Shown here: one piece after another, positions 1 to 9,855 of the stretch
Numbering within the stretch: the stretch's first letter is position 1
How the letters are laid out: each line of letters opens with the position of its first letter
Source of the DNA: Anaerolineae bacterium
GTDB lineage: Bacteria > Chloroflexota > Anaerolineae > Promineifilales > Promineifilaceae
Reading direction: 5' to 3'
DNA: 64,000 nucleotides
Assembly (NCBI GenBank): GCA_030425205.1
Contig: JAUIAP010000007.1
Coordinates: 175,629 to 239,628, forward strand
Program-made: the position numbers and the translations under genes
The notes under the pieces: model-generated
What the model saw: the letters and a program-made list of their open reading frames with translations, nothing else
Told to the model about the DNA's origin: nothing
Databases searched by the model: none

Positions 1-288
1 GCGCTGGGCTTTCAACTGCTCACAGGCAAATATCACCAGCAGATTGTGCAGGTCAGTCAAGATGGCATTCATTACTATCAGGACGGCACGCTGATTGGTT
101 GGGACGACATTCAATCGATTGAACTGTACAAAATTGGTGGTAATAGAGGGATCACGGTCAATTTCAAGCCAGATAGTTCGCTCGGCGCGTCACATGTGGA
201 CATCAATCTAACTTTGGCGAATGCGGCAGATTACGAGCGCGTGGTTGCGACGATACAACGAGCGTTAAAGACAAAGGGAAACGAATGA
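1..288 (+). CDS. 3' end of an unknown gene (truncated by window edge)
   Basis: The frame is open from base 1, so the gene begins upstream of the window. A GTG at 46 could act as a start, but codons before it read through without a stop. The visible 95 residues look like beta-rich sequence (HYYQDG, LIGWDDI, ITVNFKP) followed by an amphipathic C-terminal helix. This could be a small PH-like sheet domain of the kind found in DUF6585-type proteins, but that is a guess. The stop overlaps the next start (ATGA at 285-288), so it is probably co-transcribed and translationally coupled with the EspG-like gene. No function assigned. Confidence 0.6.
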   Translation, partial: ALGFQLLTGKYHQQIVQVSQDGIHYYQDGTLIGWDDIQSIELYKIGGNRGITVNFKPDSSLGASHVDINLTLANAADYERVVATIQRALKTKGNE

Positions 289-1088
289 TTGAATTATCAG
301 TGGAAGAGCTAGCCTTCACGATGGGCTATTTGAATAACAATGAGGCTGCGGCGGGATTGATGACGGCGACCTATGGGCAGTTGCCGCGTGCCGAGTTGAC
401 GGGGCGCATCACAGCGGCCTCCCACTCGATGATTGCGCGCGGGCTGCTGGAAATTGGGGAGTCGGTCGCAGAGACGACGCTCAACGCTGCGTTGCGCGAG
501 ATGGTGACGGGATTGCTCAATGGTGAGCGGACGTTGCGCTGTGAGCGGCGCAGCGGTCGCAATGAAACGCTGCTGACGATTCAGCTCGACAGCACCCCAT
601 TTGTGACCCATCAACTGCGGCATGGGGTCGTTTCCCAGCTTGGGATGTTGGCAGATCGGGCGGCATTGCTGGCGCGAATTGGGGAGTTTGTGGGGTTGAA
701 GGGAAATTCGGCCGAAAACACCCCCATTGGCACGATTTCGGCCGAACTCTTACAAACGATGCGCCAGCAGATCGGCAGCGAATCGAGCGCACAAATAGCG
801 GAACGCTTGTCGGCCGAGTTGCCAACCGCCAGCGCAAACGAGTTGGCGACCGATCTGACCGCTGTCGCAACAGATTGGGGCAGCATCTTGCCCATTACGG
901 TGACGGAGGCAACAGGCGACCAGCCACCCCTTGAAGCCAACAGCGGCCTCTTCTATGCCGTCACGCCACAAAATAGCTGGCTGTTTTATATCGCGCCAGA
1001 AGATGCAACGCAGGCAACCATCTATCGGGGCAGCCCGCAAACGTTGCACCAACTGCTTGAGACGGAAATAATAGGGAAGGTCGAATAG
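285..1088 (+). CDS. EspG-like type VII secretion accessory protein (putative)
   Basis: 267 residues, no signal peptide or membrane segment. It starts with a short beta strand and helix (LSVEELAFTMGYL), followed by a small helical domain ending in ARGLLE, a central sheet region and a C-terminal segment containing WLFYIAP. The same order is seen in the protein at 34729-35517 (LSREELMLVLNVL, RARGLARL, VWLLGM), and both genes sit directly beside a WXG100-fusion gene. This length, layout and context recall actinobacterial EspG chaperones, which hold PE/PPE substrates before ESX export. The resemblance is architectural only. Inferred role: cytoplasmic chaperone for the WXG100 protein encoded 10 bases downstream. 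Three copies of TCGGCCGA lie inside the gene. Confidence 0.45.
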   Translation: MIELSVEELAFTMGYLNNNEAAAGLMTATYGQLPRAELTGRITAASHSMIARGLLEIGESVAETTLNAALREMVTGLLNGERTLRCERRSGRNETLLTIQLDSTPFVTHQLRHGVVSQLGMLADRAALLARIGEFVGLKGNSAENTPIGTISAELLQTMRQQIGSESSAQIAERLSAELPTASANELATDLTAVATDWGSILPITVTEATGDQPPLEANSGLFYAVTPQNSWLFYIAPEDATQATIYRGSPQTLHQLLETEIIGKVE

Positions 1089-1098
1089 GAAAATAACG

Positions 1099-2316
1099 AT
1101 GTCAAACGAACTCATCCAAGCACAATATGAAAAACTGGAGGCGATTGCCCAACAGTTTGCAGACCGCTCAAACAGTATTGAGCAGATGCGTGGATCGCTG
1201 ACTCAGCAGGTGTCTGGGTTGCGCGGTGGCGGTTGGGAAGGTGAAGGATCGGCCGCCTTCTTCCACGAGATGGAGTCGTTGGTTTTTCCTGCCGTCATGC
1301 GGCTGCGTGACGCGCTGGGCGAGGCAAACAGCGCGACGCTGCAAATTATTCAGATTATCCAAGCGGGTGAAGAAGAGGCGTCACAACCGTTCCGTGCCGA
1401 CGATGGGGCGGTCAGCGTGCCGTTTGGTGGGGCGACGGGTGGCGGCAATGGGGTTGCTGGCGGAGAGACAGGCAGCGGCAGTGGCGGATTGACGAGCGGC
1501 GACGCGACAGGTGGCGGCAGTGCGGGGGCTGGCGGGGCGACAGGTGGCGTTGCAACCCCGACGCCGATCGGCACTAGCGAGATATTTGACGATCCCTACA
1601 TGGAGTCGTTGATTGGCAGTTCCTACCAGGGGGCAGATTCGGCCGAACTCAACAGCGCCATGAAGACGCTCGCGGGCAACCCAACACCCGCCCAAGTCGA
1701 TCAGGCACTCGACCAAATCGCCCAAGCACGTGGCATTCCGCGTGAGCAAATTCAGGCGCAATACGAACGCTTCCTTGACCTCAAGGCAGAATCGCAGCGC
1801 ATCGGTCAAATCAATGATCAGTCGCCCATCGACGCGCTCAATGAACGTTTCCATGGCGACTTTATGGGAACGACGGTGCAGTTGCGCTATGGGCAAGTGG
1901 TTGGTGATGCGCTGGGCATCGATCCCGTGTTTGGCTCGCTTCTCAACCCAACGGGCGGGCTGGTCGGGCCGGGCAACTATGCGCTCGATCTCGGCCCCGA
2001 TTCCCCGCTCAGCTATCATGGCATCGTGCATGACGCGGCGGGCTATCTCTACAACTACCATGACACAGGGCCCGGCTATAACTATCTGGGGCGCGAAATG
2101 CGCGATACGGCGAACCCATTGACGGGGCAAGAGGCGGGGATTCGCTTCTGGAATGAAAAACTCGGATCAGGTCGCATCGAAACGTTTGTCACCAACACGG
2201 GTGGTACAATTGCGGGCGAAATCCAAGATGCGGGGACGTGGATCTCAGAAACACGGCGCGACATCGGTGAAGGAGTCGGTGAAGTACGGGATTGGTTCGT
2301 CGATCTATTTGATTAA
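1099..2316 (+). CDS. WXG100-fusion protein, putative phospholipase-A2-like effector
   Basis: 405 residues. Residues 1-100 form a WXG100 helical hairpin with the turn GGGWEGEGS. A Gly/Ser/Thr-rich linker follows (about 105-165). The C-terminal domain has a helical part, then VGPGN at 289-293 and a histidine-aspartate pair at 311-312 followed by a tyrosine. A GPG loop followed about 20 residues later by His-Asp is the arrangement of the calcium loop and catalytic dyad in phospholipase A2 and the parvovirus VP1 lipase domain. The His-Asp-to-Tyr spacing is one residue longer than usual and the typical cysteines are absent, so the toxin call is tentative. WXG100-toxin fusions are typical LXG/ESX effectors. 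Upstream is an EspG-like gene; downstream are a secreted protein and a lipoprotein. A strong hairpin follows the stop. Confidence 0.6.
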   Translation: MSNELIQAQYEKLEAIAQQFADRSNSIEQMRGSLTQQVSGLRGGGWEGEGSAAFFHEMESLVFPAVMRLRDALGEANSATLQIIQIIQAGEEEASQPFRADDGAVSVPFGGATGGGNGVAGGETGSGSGGLTSGDATGGGSAGAGGATGGVATPTPIGTSEIFDDPYMESLIGSSYQGADSAELNSAMKTLAGNPTPAQVDQALDQIAQARGIPREQIQAQYERFLDLKAESQRIGQINDQSPIDALNERFHGDFMGTTVQLRYGQVVGDALGIDPVFGSLLNPTGGLVGPGNYALDLGPDSPLSYHGIVHDAAGYLYNYHDTGPGYNYLGREMRDTANPLTGQEAGIRFWNEKLGSGRIETFVTNTGGTIAGEIQDAGTWISETRRDIGEGVGEVRDWFVDLFD

Positions 2317-2319
2317 ACG

Positions 2320-2359
2320 GATTGACGATTCACGAGCAGGCCTGCGTAAATCGTCAATC
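2320..2359 (+). terminator. Hairpin after effector gene
   Basis: Perfect 11-base arms (GATTGACGATT at 2320-2330 and its complement at 2349-2359) enclose a second palindrome, GCAGGCCTGC (2336-2345). It lies between the effector stop and the next start. No T-run follows, so it may slow or partly stop transcription rather than end it. Confidence 0.5.
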
Positions 2360-2404
2360 ACATGAGTTTGTCATTGTGCAACAACTAAAAAACTTCAGAC
2401 TGGC

Positions 2405-3184
2405 ATGAAACAACTGACCAGCACATTACTTCTAACGTTGGCGGAGCTAACTTTTTTGCTCACGCTGGTTCATGCTGAGACGTTGCCGGGATCGAGCAAC
2501 ATTCGGATCGCGCCTTCAAAGAAGGGTGCGCCACGTGACATGCTGTGGAAGATGGGGCGGTCTGCGCTGCTGCGCGAGGGGTGGATGGTTGAGCTAAAGA
2601 CCAACCAATATGATCTCAATCCCCAACTGTTGCAGTTGGTTGCAGGCATTGCAGAGGCACGCACCGTCTTGATTTCGGAGTGGCGCGGGCTTGTGCCAAC
2701 ACAGGGTGTGACCCACTATCTAACGGAGACGTATGTGGTGGAACAGGCGTATGAGGATGGTGTCTATAAGTTTGTGCTGCTGCCCGATACGGCGACGATG
2801 ACGGCACGTTTAGCCAATCAGTTTGGCTTTCCAGAACGCGATTCGGCCGATCTCACCTTCACCCTCCCCCCAGAAACGGCTGCCACTGTCAAGAAAAAAC
2901 CCGATCCCGACACCCTCATCACTGCTGGCTTACAACCTGAAACGGCGACGCTGTTGACCCAGACGCTGCGGAAGGTGAACTATCAAGGGACGGTGCGCGT
3001 GATGCAAACGGCGTTGGGCAAGGTCAAGCAGGTGCGCGTGCTCGGCTTTGTGGCGAGCGACCCCTGTGCGTGGCTCGTGGGGCAGACGTCGGATGAGCAG
3101 GTGCGCTATGTTTCGGCCGATATTCCCGCCTTTCAACGACAAATCCACAGACTCATACACGATGTACACCGCGAGGAGGCGTAA
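2405..3184 (+). CDS. Secreted protein of unknown function
   Basis: 259 residues with an N-terminal signal peptide (hydrophobic core TLLLTLAELTFLLTL, likely cleaved after HAE or VHA). The mature part has two mixed alpha/beta segments separated by a charged Pro/Lys stretch near residue 160. Single cysteine in the sequence DPCAW. No known family recognised. The gene ends 2 bases before the lipoprotein gene at 3187, so the two are almost certainly co-expressed. Position behind a putative toxin suggests a role in the type VII system, possibly as envelope partner or immunity factor, but nothing in the sequence proves this. Confidence 0.6.
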   Translation: MKQLTSTLLLTLAELTFLLTLVHAETLPGSSNIRIAPSKKGAPRDMLWKMGRSALLREGWMVELKTNQYDLNPQLLQLVAGIAEARTVLISEWRGLVPTQGVTHYLTETYVVEQAYEDGVYKFVLLPDTATMTARLANQFGFPERDSADLTFTLPPETAATVKKKPDPDTLITAGLQPETATLLTQTLRKVNYQGTVRVMQTALGKVKQVRVLGFVASDPCAWLVGQTSDEQVRYVSADIPAFQRQIHRLIHDVHREEA

Positions 3185-3186
3185 CC

Positions 3187-3567
3187 ATGCGCTGGCTCAT
3201 CATCATAGGACTATTCATGACATTTTTGCAATCTAGCTGTAACGATAGCGAAAGCGTCCAAATTCGCATTCGCAACAATACGGGAATGGAGATCGAAGAT
3301 TTTTGGCTCGGTGCGGGGGGCAATGGGCCAAGCACGATTGCGTATGGGTCGATCGAGGCGGGCGAAACGACCGACTATCAAGCGGTTGAGCCCGTGCTGG
3401 CACGCTATCGCAAGCTCAACTTTATCACGGTGGACGGCCGTCAATATCTCGATACGATCTATTTTGAGGAGCATGTGGGATCGGCCGAACTTGCGCCCGG
3501 TCGCTATACATTTGCCTATGCGCTGGTGAACGGCGCGGCTGAATTGACGCTGATTGTCGATCAATAG
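3187..3567 (+). CDS. Small lipoprotein, candidate immunity protein
   Basis: 126 residues. A signal sequence ends in a lipobox, LQSSC, with lipidation at Cys18. The rest is predicted all-beta with repeated short strands (VQIRIRNNTG, AELTLIVDQ), like a small Ig-type sandwich. Lipid-anchored, outward-facing proteins commonly protect against phospholipase effectors (for example lipoproteins partnered with type VI Tle lipases), so this is a reasonable candidate for neutralising the putative lipase at 1099-2316. That is inference from position and localisation only. Overlapping or near-overlapping operon with 2405-3184. Confidence 0.6.
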   Translation: MRWLIIIGLFMTFLQSSCNDSESVQIRIRNNTGMEIEDFWLGAGGNGPSTIAYGSIEAGETTDYQAVEPVLARYRKLNFITVDGRQYLDTIYFEEHVGSAELAPGRYTFAYALVNGAAELTLIVDQ

Positions 3568-3657
3568 GGTGAATTGTCATTTGGGTACGCCCATAGTATG
3601 ATTGCCGTCGTCAAGTACGTTCGTCCATTTTTAAGTATGAAAAGGAGGAGCATTTAC

Positions 3658-5799
3658 ATGCGCCGCCCCCTCTTACATTGGTTCTTTTTACTCTGGCTGA
3701 TCATCATCCCAACGACTGCACTTGCGCAGTCTCGCACGGTCGCGACCCTGCAAATCATTGAGATTGATCAATCGCAATTCCCTGAAATGCGCGTCCGATT
3801 TATCGCGGTTGACGCCGATGGCGAAGCGATTACGACGCTCGCCAATACAGACATCACGCTGCGTGAAAACGATCAGATCATCGACGCGCCCAGTCTGACG
3901 ACGGGGGAGCCGCTGCCCGACAAGACAGCCATTGTTCTCGACTTGGGAAAGTACAGCAATTTAGATGAGTTCAACGACAGTGCGCTGCGACAATACCTGT
4001 TGAGCTTTGCAGGTGAGACATTTCGGGATGGCATAGACACGCTTGCCCTTTACGCCGTTAACCCCTCATTTCCAACGACAACACAGACGCTTGTGCCGTT
4101 GACAAATTCGGCCGATGAGTATAGTCGCGCCGTCGAACAGATGCCGTTTGACTCTACAGGCGGCGCAACCTCGCTCGACAGTGTTGAATATGCGCTTGAA
4201 CAACTGCTGCTCGCCAATGAGGTCGAATCGGGCAATCTCGCCGTCATCTATATCGGCTCGCTGTTAGACGATCCGCTGGGACAGCTCAACCATGCACGTG
4301 GGGAAGCGGCGCGTGTTGGGGCGCGGTTCAGCCAAGACGGGGTGCGGTTCTATGGACTGCACACGCAAGCCAACGAATATGCCGAGCCGCTGACAACATT
4401 GGCCGAAGGGTCGCCGGGCTTCTATACGCTCTTTTTGCCAACAGAAGACAACACCCGCATAACGTCACAAATTATCCAAGATATTGAGGCGCAAAACCCG
4501 ACCTACCAGTTGAGCTTCCGCAGCACAAGCAGTGCAGACGGCACGCGCAACATCACGGTTGAGACAGTGGGCGGCCGCGCCAGCAATTCACAAACCTATG
4601 CGGTCAGCGTGCTGGCGCCCGAAGTTCGCATCACCTCCCCGCTCGATGAAAAGGTGTTTGTGCGCGATGTGGCCGAAAATTCAGATGGGACCGTGAGCTA
4701 CACGCTCAATCGTTTTGCGGTTGAGGCGCGGATCGCCAATTGGCCCGATGGGAAACCACGTCGCGTAGAATCGGCCGAATTGCTCGTCGATGGCATCGTT
4801 GTCCAGACGATTGACAACCCTGAAACGGATGATTTCCAATTCAACGTAGACATCAGCGACTACACCAACAATACGACGCTGCCGCTCGTGCTGCGCGTGC
4901 GCGATGAGCTGGGGTTGGAGTCGAGTAGCGCAACCGTCAATATCGCCATCGAAGTGCCTGAAAGGATCACGCAAGGTAGCAACACCGTTGCAACGGTCGT
5001 GGCAACGCCGACGCTGGGGCCAACACAAACACCCGTCATCCAGCGCGTTGGCCCTGACATCACCATCGGTGCGTGTGAAAATGACTACCTGAGTCCGGGC
5101 TGTATGGCACTCTACATTCCGTGGATCGGCCTCGCGCTCTCATTGATTGCGCTGCTCGTGCTGTTCACGCGCTACCGCCAGCAGATGAAGAACGTCGGCG
5201 GGCGCATCGTGGCCGTTGCTGACAACGTGCGCAAGACGCTGCTGGGTGGTGCAACCCAAACCGCACCGCTCGCCACCCTGCATATTTTGTCTGCCAAAGC
5301 AGACCGCATGGGTGAGACATACCAAATTTTCAACGACCTGACCGTGTTGGGGCGCGACCCGCAATACACCGATCTGCAACTGTTTGATCCCAACGACGAT
5401 AGCAGCGTGAGTGGTCGCCACTGCACGATTCAATATGAAAAGTCGCTCGGCAAGTTCCTAATCATCGACCATTCGACCTCTGGAACGCGCGTCAACGGCC
5501 AAAAGCTGGAGCGTGACAACCCGATGGTGTTGGGGGATGGGGATGAGATTACGCTTGGCTTGATCTCAAAAAGTGGGGCTAAGTTGCGCTTTGAGGTGGG
5601 TGAAGTGACCGACTTTGTTTCGGCCGAAACCGTTCTCGACATTGGCTTCCAGCAGCAGGGTGTTGACACCATCTTTGACGATGTTGGCACAAAAACCCAG
5701 TTTGAGTTTGGCGAAGACGATCTCGGTGACAGTTTTGAGGTCATCACACCCCCAGAAGAGGATGACATTGGCGACGATTGGATGCGTGATCTTGAATAG
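3658..5799 (+). CDS. VWA-like / transmembrane / FHA protein
   Basis: 713 residues from the ATG at 3658, chosen because AAGGAGG at 3642-3648 is well placed; an upstream frame extension exists to 3574. Signal peptide ends near TTALA. The extracytoplasmic part has a VWA-like fold (TAIVLDLGKYSN about residue 85) in which the metal site is degenerate: D-L-G-K replaces DxSxS. A beta-sandwich region follows (about 320-450), a transmembrane helix at about 485-506 (IGLALSLIALLVLF) and a cytoplasmic FHA domain at about 550-625 with GRD, SGRH and GTRVNG, the phosphothreonine-binding signature. It could transmit outside binding to phosphorylated partners inside. It shares its layout with 49873-52119. Next genes are kinases, which may phosphorylate its ligand. 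Confidence 0.85.
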   Translation: MRRPLLHWFFLLWLIIIPTTALAQSRTVATLQIIEIDQSQFPEMRVRFIAVDADGEAITTLANTDITLRENDQIIDAPSLTTGEPLPDKTAIVLDLGKYSNLDEFNDSALRQYLLSFAGETFRDGIDTLALYAVNPSFPTTTQTLVPLTNSADEYSRAVEQMPFDSTGGATSLDSVEYALEQLLLANEVESGNLAVIYIGSLLDDPLGQLNHARGEAARVGARFSQDGVRFYGLHTQANEYAEPLTTLAEGSPGFYTLFLPTEDNTRITSQIIQDIEAQNPTYQLSFRSTSSADGTRNITVETVGGRASNSQTYAVSVLAPEVRITSPLDEKVFVRDVAENSDGTVSYTLNRFAVEARIANWPDGKPRRVESAELLVDGIVVQTIDNPETDDFQFNVDISDYTNNTTLPLVLRVRDELGLESSSATVNIAIEVPERITQGSNTVATVVATPTLGPTQTPVIQRVGPDITIGACENDYLSPGCMALYIPWIGLALSLIALLVLFTRYRQQMKNVGGRIVAVADNVRKTLLGGATQTAPLATLHILSAKADRMGETYQIFNDLTVLGRDPQYTDLQLFDPNDDSSVSGRHCTIQYEKSLGKFLIIDHSTSGTRVNGQKLERDNPMVLGDGDEITLGLISKSGAKLRFEVGEVTDFVSAETVLDIGFQQQGVDTIFDDVGTKTQFEFGEDDLGDSFEVITPPEEDDIGDDWMRDLE

Positions 5800-5851
5800 T
5801 TTTAAGGATGAAAGAGAATCTCCACACTCTATTCATACTTCATCTTTGTAA

Positions 5852-6784
5852 ATGGCATTAAGCGTAGGCGAAGTGATCGGTGATTTCACCATTGAAGAGC
5901 GGCTCTCCGTCGGCAAGAATGAGGGCGGCATGTCGCAGGTTTTTCTCGCCCATGATTCAGCCCGCCCCTCCTATAAGGTGGTCATCAAGGTCAATGAGTC
6001 GCGCAACAATCAGGCGACGACCTATCAAAACTTGCTCAAGCGCGAAGCGTCGATCCTGAAGCGGCTACGTCATCCCAACATCGTCCGCATCTATCCCATT
6101 CGCACGCGCCGCGAACCCGCCTATTTTGCCAAGCTGACCAATCATGAAAATGAGCCGTGGTACTACTTGATGGAGTTCATCCCCGCCAAAAGTTTGGAAA
6201 GCTACATTCCCGCGATTGTGAGCTATCCGATCGAGTGGCGGATGGAGTTGTTCTATCAACTGCTGTCTACCGTCCATTACATGCACCTGCTGGGCTATGC
6301 ACATGGAGATTTAAAGCCGCAAAATATCCAATTTCGCACGCCTCCCAATCCGACCCAGTTCCCCTCCCCCGTCGTCATCGACTTTGGCAGCGCGTGCAAT
6401 GCGTCAGCCGTCGATAATCTAACAGCCTCCGTCCGCTATTCCCCGCCCGAGATTTTGAACGCGCTGGCGCGGGGGCGTGTGCCAGACACGGGGATCCGTG
6501 CCGACAAGGTCGATGTCTGGAGCATGGGCGTGCTGCTCTATGAGATTGTCACGGGACAACCGCTCTTTAATCAACGCTCCAAGAAACAGATCACGACGAC
6601 AATTATGCGCGGCAAACTGCGTAAAATGAGCGAGATCGCGCCCAACATCCCTGAATCGCTCGACAAATATCTGGCGGTCATGTTGCGCATGGAAGCCAAA
6701 AATCGTCCCGATACAGGCCAACTGTTAAAGGCACTCGAAGAACGAATTCACAGCGTCCGCGCGCCGCGCATTGCCTATGGGTAG
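5852..6784 (+). CDS. Cytoplasmic Ser/Thr protein kinase
   Basis: 310 residues and essentially only a Hanks-type kinase domain; no membrane helix. Visible motifs: ATP lysine in VVIKV, catalytic loop [10 protein letters not shown] near residue 150 (HGD in place of HRD, Asp kept), VIDFGSA near 177, substrate segment SPPEIL and the [11 protein letters not shown] helix. All catalytic residues appear present, so activity is expected. It lies between the FHA protein and the PP2C phosphatase, 5 bases from the latter, which suggests one operon. Likely role: phosphorylating an FHA ligand of the type VII system; the substrate is unknown. Confidence 0.9.
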   Translation: MALSVGEVIGDFTIEERLSVGKNEGGMSQVFLAHDSARPSYKVVIKVNESRNNQATTYQNLLKREASILKRLRHPNIVRIYPIRTRREPAYFAKLTNHENEPWYYLMEFIPAKSLESYIPAIVSYPIEWRMELFYQLLSTVHYMHLLGYAHGDLKPQNIQFRTPPNPTQFPSPVVIDFGSACNASAVDNLTASVRYSPPEILNALARGRVPDTGIRADKVDVWSMGVLLYEIVTGQPLFNQRSKKQITTTIMRGKLRKMSEIAPNIPESLDKYLAVMLRMEAKNRPDTGQLLKALEERIHSVRAPRIAYG

Positions 6785-6789
6785 CCACT

Positions 6790-9402
6790 ATGTCAAACAT
6801 TATCGTTGGTAACTTTCACGACATTGGTGCAAGAGAGATTTATGAAGACCGCGTCAAATCGGCCGAATTCAAAACGGCTGGCGGCGTATCACTGGCTGTC
6901 GGCATTGTCGCGGATGGCGTAGGTGGTGCGAACAAAGGAGAACGAGCAGCGCAACTGGCCGTCGATAGTGTGCTGTCCTATTTGCGCGGCAGTCGTGAAA
7001 CGGATGTACCAACGCTGTTGACCCACGCTGCGCAGGCGGCCAATGCCAAAGTCCACGCAGAGGCGCGCCAATCAGGTGGTGCAAGCTGCACGCTGGCGAT
7101 GGCGGTCATCGTCGATGGCAAGACGCTCTATGTGGCGAACGTCGGGGATAGTCGCGTCTACCTGATCCGCAATGAGAAGTTAACCCAACTGACGATGGAT
7201 CACAGCTTTGCCAATGTGATGGTGATGCAGGGGAAGATGTCGCGGGAATCGGCCGAAATTAACCAACGCGCCGAAGTCCTCATGCGTGCGCTGGGGCCCA
7301 AACCACAAATTGCGATTGATGTCGGCTTTTATGTCGGCACAGAAAACTATCAGGTTGCCCAAGAGCGCGGACAAAAAGGGCTGCCGCTCAAAGAAGGGGA
7401 TTCCGTCATTATCTGCTCTGACGGGCTGATCAAAAGCGGTGTCGATGGCAAGCCATTTACGACAGAAGATGAAATCGTTCAGACGCTCAATCGGCAGGAA
7501 GGGGAAAAGGCGGCGCGTGAGCTGATCTCATTTGCAATTGGGCGCAACGCCGACGACAACGTGTCGGTGGCGACATTGCAAATGCCCGACCCCAATCGGA
7601 CGATGACACTGGCAAAAGAGCGTGCGGCCGAAGCAGCCTCGCGGCGCAAACGCACCTATGGCATTGTCGCGGTCGCGGCGGCGATCATCCTCGCACTCGG
7701 CGGCGTGATTTTTGGCCTAAGCCGCACCAACCAAGAGACGCAAAACGAAGCGGATGCAATCGCCGCCCAAAGCACACTCGACGCAATCAGCCTTGAAGAG
7801 ACACGCGACCAAAACGCGCTCTTTGGCGAGCAAACGCGCGAATTTGAGACTTTTCAAGAGACGGCCATCGCCCAGACAATCGCCGCACACACCCCCACAC
7901 CGACCAACACACCACGCCCAACGTTGGCTCCCCTGCCCGCCTTTTCGCCCGGCGACATTGGCGTCGCCTATTCACAAGACAGCGAATCACCCGTGCAGGA
8001 GAGGCAGACAGTGACGGCGACGGGCGAGCTGACCACCATCCAAATTGATGATGAACAGGGCGATGATCGCACCCTCTTTGCCAGCTTTTATGCCCACGAT
8101 GGGGCAGCCATTTTCTTCGATCTGGCCGTGCGGCAGCGGATGCAGTTAGCCTTGCGCGCGGGCAGCGACCTCTATGTCGATGCGGGGAAGTACACGGGCG
8201 GCATCGAGATCGAACTTGACCCCGATGATGACGTCATGCTGGCGTTTGACCAATGTTTCTCGCTGCAATATGCGGATGATCAACTCGTGGCAAACTGCTA
8301 TGGCGGTAGTTGCAGCTATGACACGCCCGACGTGGCGGCGACGTGGGAGGCGGGAGAGCAGTTGGTGTTGGATACAAAGCTGTTTTCAGCCACGACGCAA
8401 CCCATTCCAATTGCGCAGGGGATGGCAGATCGAGAATTTATTTTGGGATCGGCCGATGGTGAACTCGATGCTCAACGCTGTCTAAACACAGCTTACGAAC
8501 CAACGCCCACCCCGTTTCCACCCACACCAACGCGCATTGTCGTGCCGACGTTTACGCCGCGCCCCACCAACACGCCGCGTCCACGTCCAACCAACACATC
8601 ACTTTCTACAAATACGGGTGGCGGTGTTGGTTCTAATCCCACCAACACACCACGGCCGCAGCCGACTAATACGCCACGCCCACAGCCGACCAATACACCG
8701 CGTCCACGCCCCACCAACACACCACGCCCACAACCGACCAATACACCGCGTCCACAACCGACCAACACGCCGCGTCCGGGCAACACGTCGCCGCCGCCAA
8801 CCAATACGCCACGCCCACAACCGACCAACACGCCACGCCCACAGCCGACCAACACACCGCGTCCGGGCAACACGTTGCCCCCACCAACCAACACGCCGCG
8901 CCCCACCAACACATCTGTGCCACCGACTAACACGCCCGTGCCACCGACGAGCACACCGCGTCCGACTAATACGACGCCTCCTGAGCCGACAAGAACGCCG
9001 GTTCCACCCACTAACACGCCCGTCCCACCCACTAACACGCCTGTGCCGCCCACTAACACGCCTGTGCCGCCCACTAACACACCTGTGCCGCCCACTAACA
9101 CGCCCGTGCCACCGACTAATACACCGGTGCCACCCACCAATACACCCGTTCCGCCTACCAACACGCCTGTGCCACCGACTAATACACCCGTCCCACCCAC
9201 TAACACACCGATCCCGCCCACAAGCACGCCCGTCCCACCCACCAACACGCCGATCATCCCAACCATCATCCCACCGACCAATACGCCTGTCCCACCGCCG
9301 ACAAATACCCCCGCGCCACCACCGACCAACACACCTGAACCGCCACCCACTAACACACCCGAACCGCCACCGACCAACACACCCGGTGCGCTGGCTCCTT
9401 AA
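6790..9402 (+). CDS. Membrane PP2C phosphatase with cysteine-rich sensor and Pro/Thr stalk
   Basis: 870 residues. Residues 1-255 are a PP2C (PPM) Ser/Thr phosphatase: [26 protein letters not shown] and ADDNVSV supply the metal-binding aspartates. A transmembrane helix lies at about 290-312 ([16 protein letters not shown]). Outside, residues 385-570 form a domain with four conserved cysteines (FDQC, NCYGGSC, DAQRC). This domain recurs in the kinase at 9856-12384. From 570 to the end are Thr-Asn-Thr-Pro repeats, including about a dozen 21-base PVPPTNT units. PP2C enzymes reverse Hanks-kinase phosphorylation. Sharing the outer domain with a kinase suggests both read the same cue. The repeats may span the wall or S-layer. 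Confidence 0.9.
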   Translation: MSNIIVGNFHDIGAREIYEDRVKSAEFKTAGGVSLAVGIVADGVGGANKGERAAQLAVDSVLSYLRGSRETDVPTLLTHAAQAANAKVHAEARQSGGASCTLAMAVIVDGKTLYVANVGDSRVYLIRNEKLTQLTMDHSFANVMVMQGKMSRESAEINQRAEVLMRALGPKPQIAIDVGFYVGTENYQVAQERGQKGLPLKEGDSVIICSDGLIKSGVDGKPFTTEDEIVQTLNRQEGEKAARELISFAIGRNADDNVSVATLQMPDPNRTMTLAKERAAEAASRRKRTYGIVAVAAAIILALGGVIFGLSRTNQETQNEADAIAAQSTLDAISLEETRDQNALFGEQTREFETFQETAIAQTIAAHTPTPTNTPRPTLAPLPAFSPGDIGVAYSQDSESPVQERQTVTATGELTTIQIDDEQGDDRTLFASFYAHDGAAIFFDLAVRQRMQLALRAGSDLYVDAGKYTGGIEIELDPDDDVMLAFDQCFSLQYADDQLVANCYGGSCSYDTPDVAATWEAGEQLVLDTKLFSATTQPIPIAQGMADREFILGSADGELDAQRCLNTAYEPTPTPFPPTPTRIVVPTFTPRPTNTPRPRPTNTSLSTNTGGGVGSNPTNTPRPQPTNTPRPQPTNTPRPRPTNTPRPQPTNTPRPQPTNTPRPGNTSPPPTNTPRPQPTNTPRPQPTNTPRPGNTLPPPTNTPRPTNTSVPPTNTPVPPTSTPRPTNTTPPEPTRTPVPPTNTPVPPTNTPVPPTNTPVPPTNTPVPPTNTPVPPTNTPVPPTNTPVPPTNTPVPPTNTPVPPTNTPIPPTSTPVPPTNTPIIPTIIPPTNTPVPPPTNTPAPPPTNTPEPPPTNTPEPPPTNTPGALAP

Positions 9403-9466
9403 TTTTCACATTGTCAAAAGGCAGCTATTCAGCAGTTCGGCATAAAAACAACGCGAACTAATACAT

Positions 9467-9630
9467 CGTAAAGTAAGTCCCGTCATACCTGCGATTGCAG
9501 TTTAAAAAATAGATCAGGTAACAAAATCAGCGCGTGTTTCGGGAATTGGATTTCCCGAAACGTCCTCGCCAGTAGAGTGGATTCCCGCCTTCGCGGGAAT
9601 GACAATGGCATACAATTTGCCTTACACTGC
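9467..9630. repeat. MITE/REP-like palindromic element, copy 1, in 450-base gene-free stretch
   Basis: Starts CGTAAAGTAAGT, contains GTCATACCTGCG, then GATTCCCGCCTTCGCGGGAA (self-complementary) and ends near CTTACACTG. The second copy at 34619-34724 has the same order with clearer inverted ends. The element carries about 60 extra bases in its middle compared with copy 2. The rest of the gap 9403-9855 shows no convincing gene; a repeated 15-mer GAGAACAAGTGTCAG lies at 9646-9660, and a direct repeat GAATTGCTGATAGCT(G/A)AAT occurs around 9705-9735. The promoter of the kinase at 9856 should lie at the right end but no clear hexamers were identified. Confidence 0.65.
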
Positions 9631-9855
9631 ACTAATACTAATTCTGAGAACAAGTGTCAGATGTTCGACCTTCAAAAGCCGCCCAGCTTCTTCTTTGCTG
9701 AATTGCTGATAGCTGAATTGCTGATAGCTAAATCGCTAACCAGCCTGAGAAGTGCATATTTTGATACACCTTTATGCGCGCGGTATGTCGTTAGCCAAGA
9801 TAATTTGTACAATACGAAACAGTGATAATGTCAACGATGCAATTCTCAAGACGTA

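Noticed and set aside
8493..9380. Long minus-strand frame (GVLVGGTG repeats) opposite the phosphatase stalk
   Set aside because: It is the antisense of the Thr-Asn-Thr-Pro minisatellite; the frame is open only because the repeat lacks antisense stops. The same holds for 11550-12362 and 13902-14393.
9577..9825. Small frame beginning with DSRLRGNDN
   Set aside because: That peptide is the translation of the GGATTCCCGCCTTCGCGGG repeat; not a gene.
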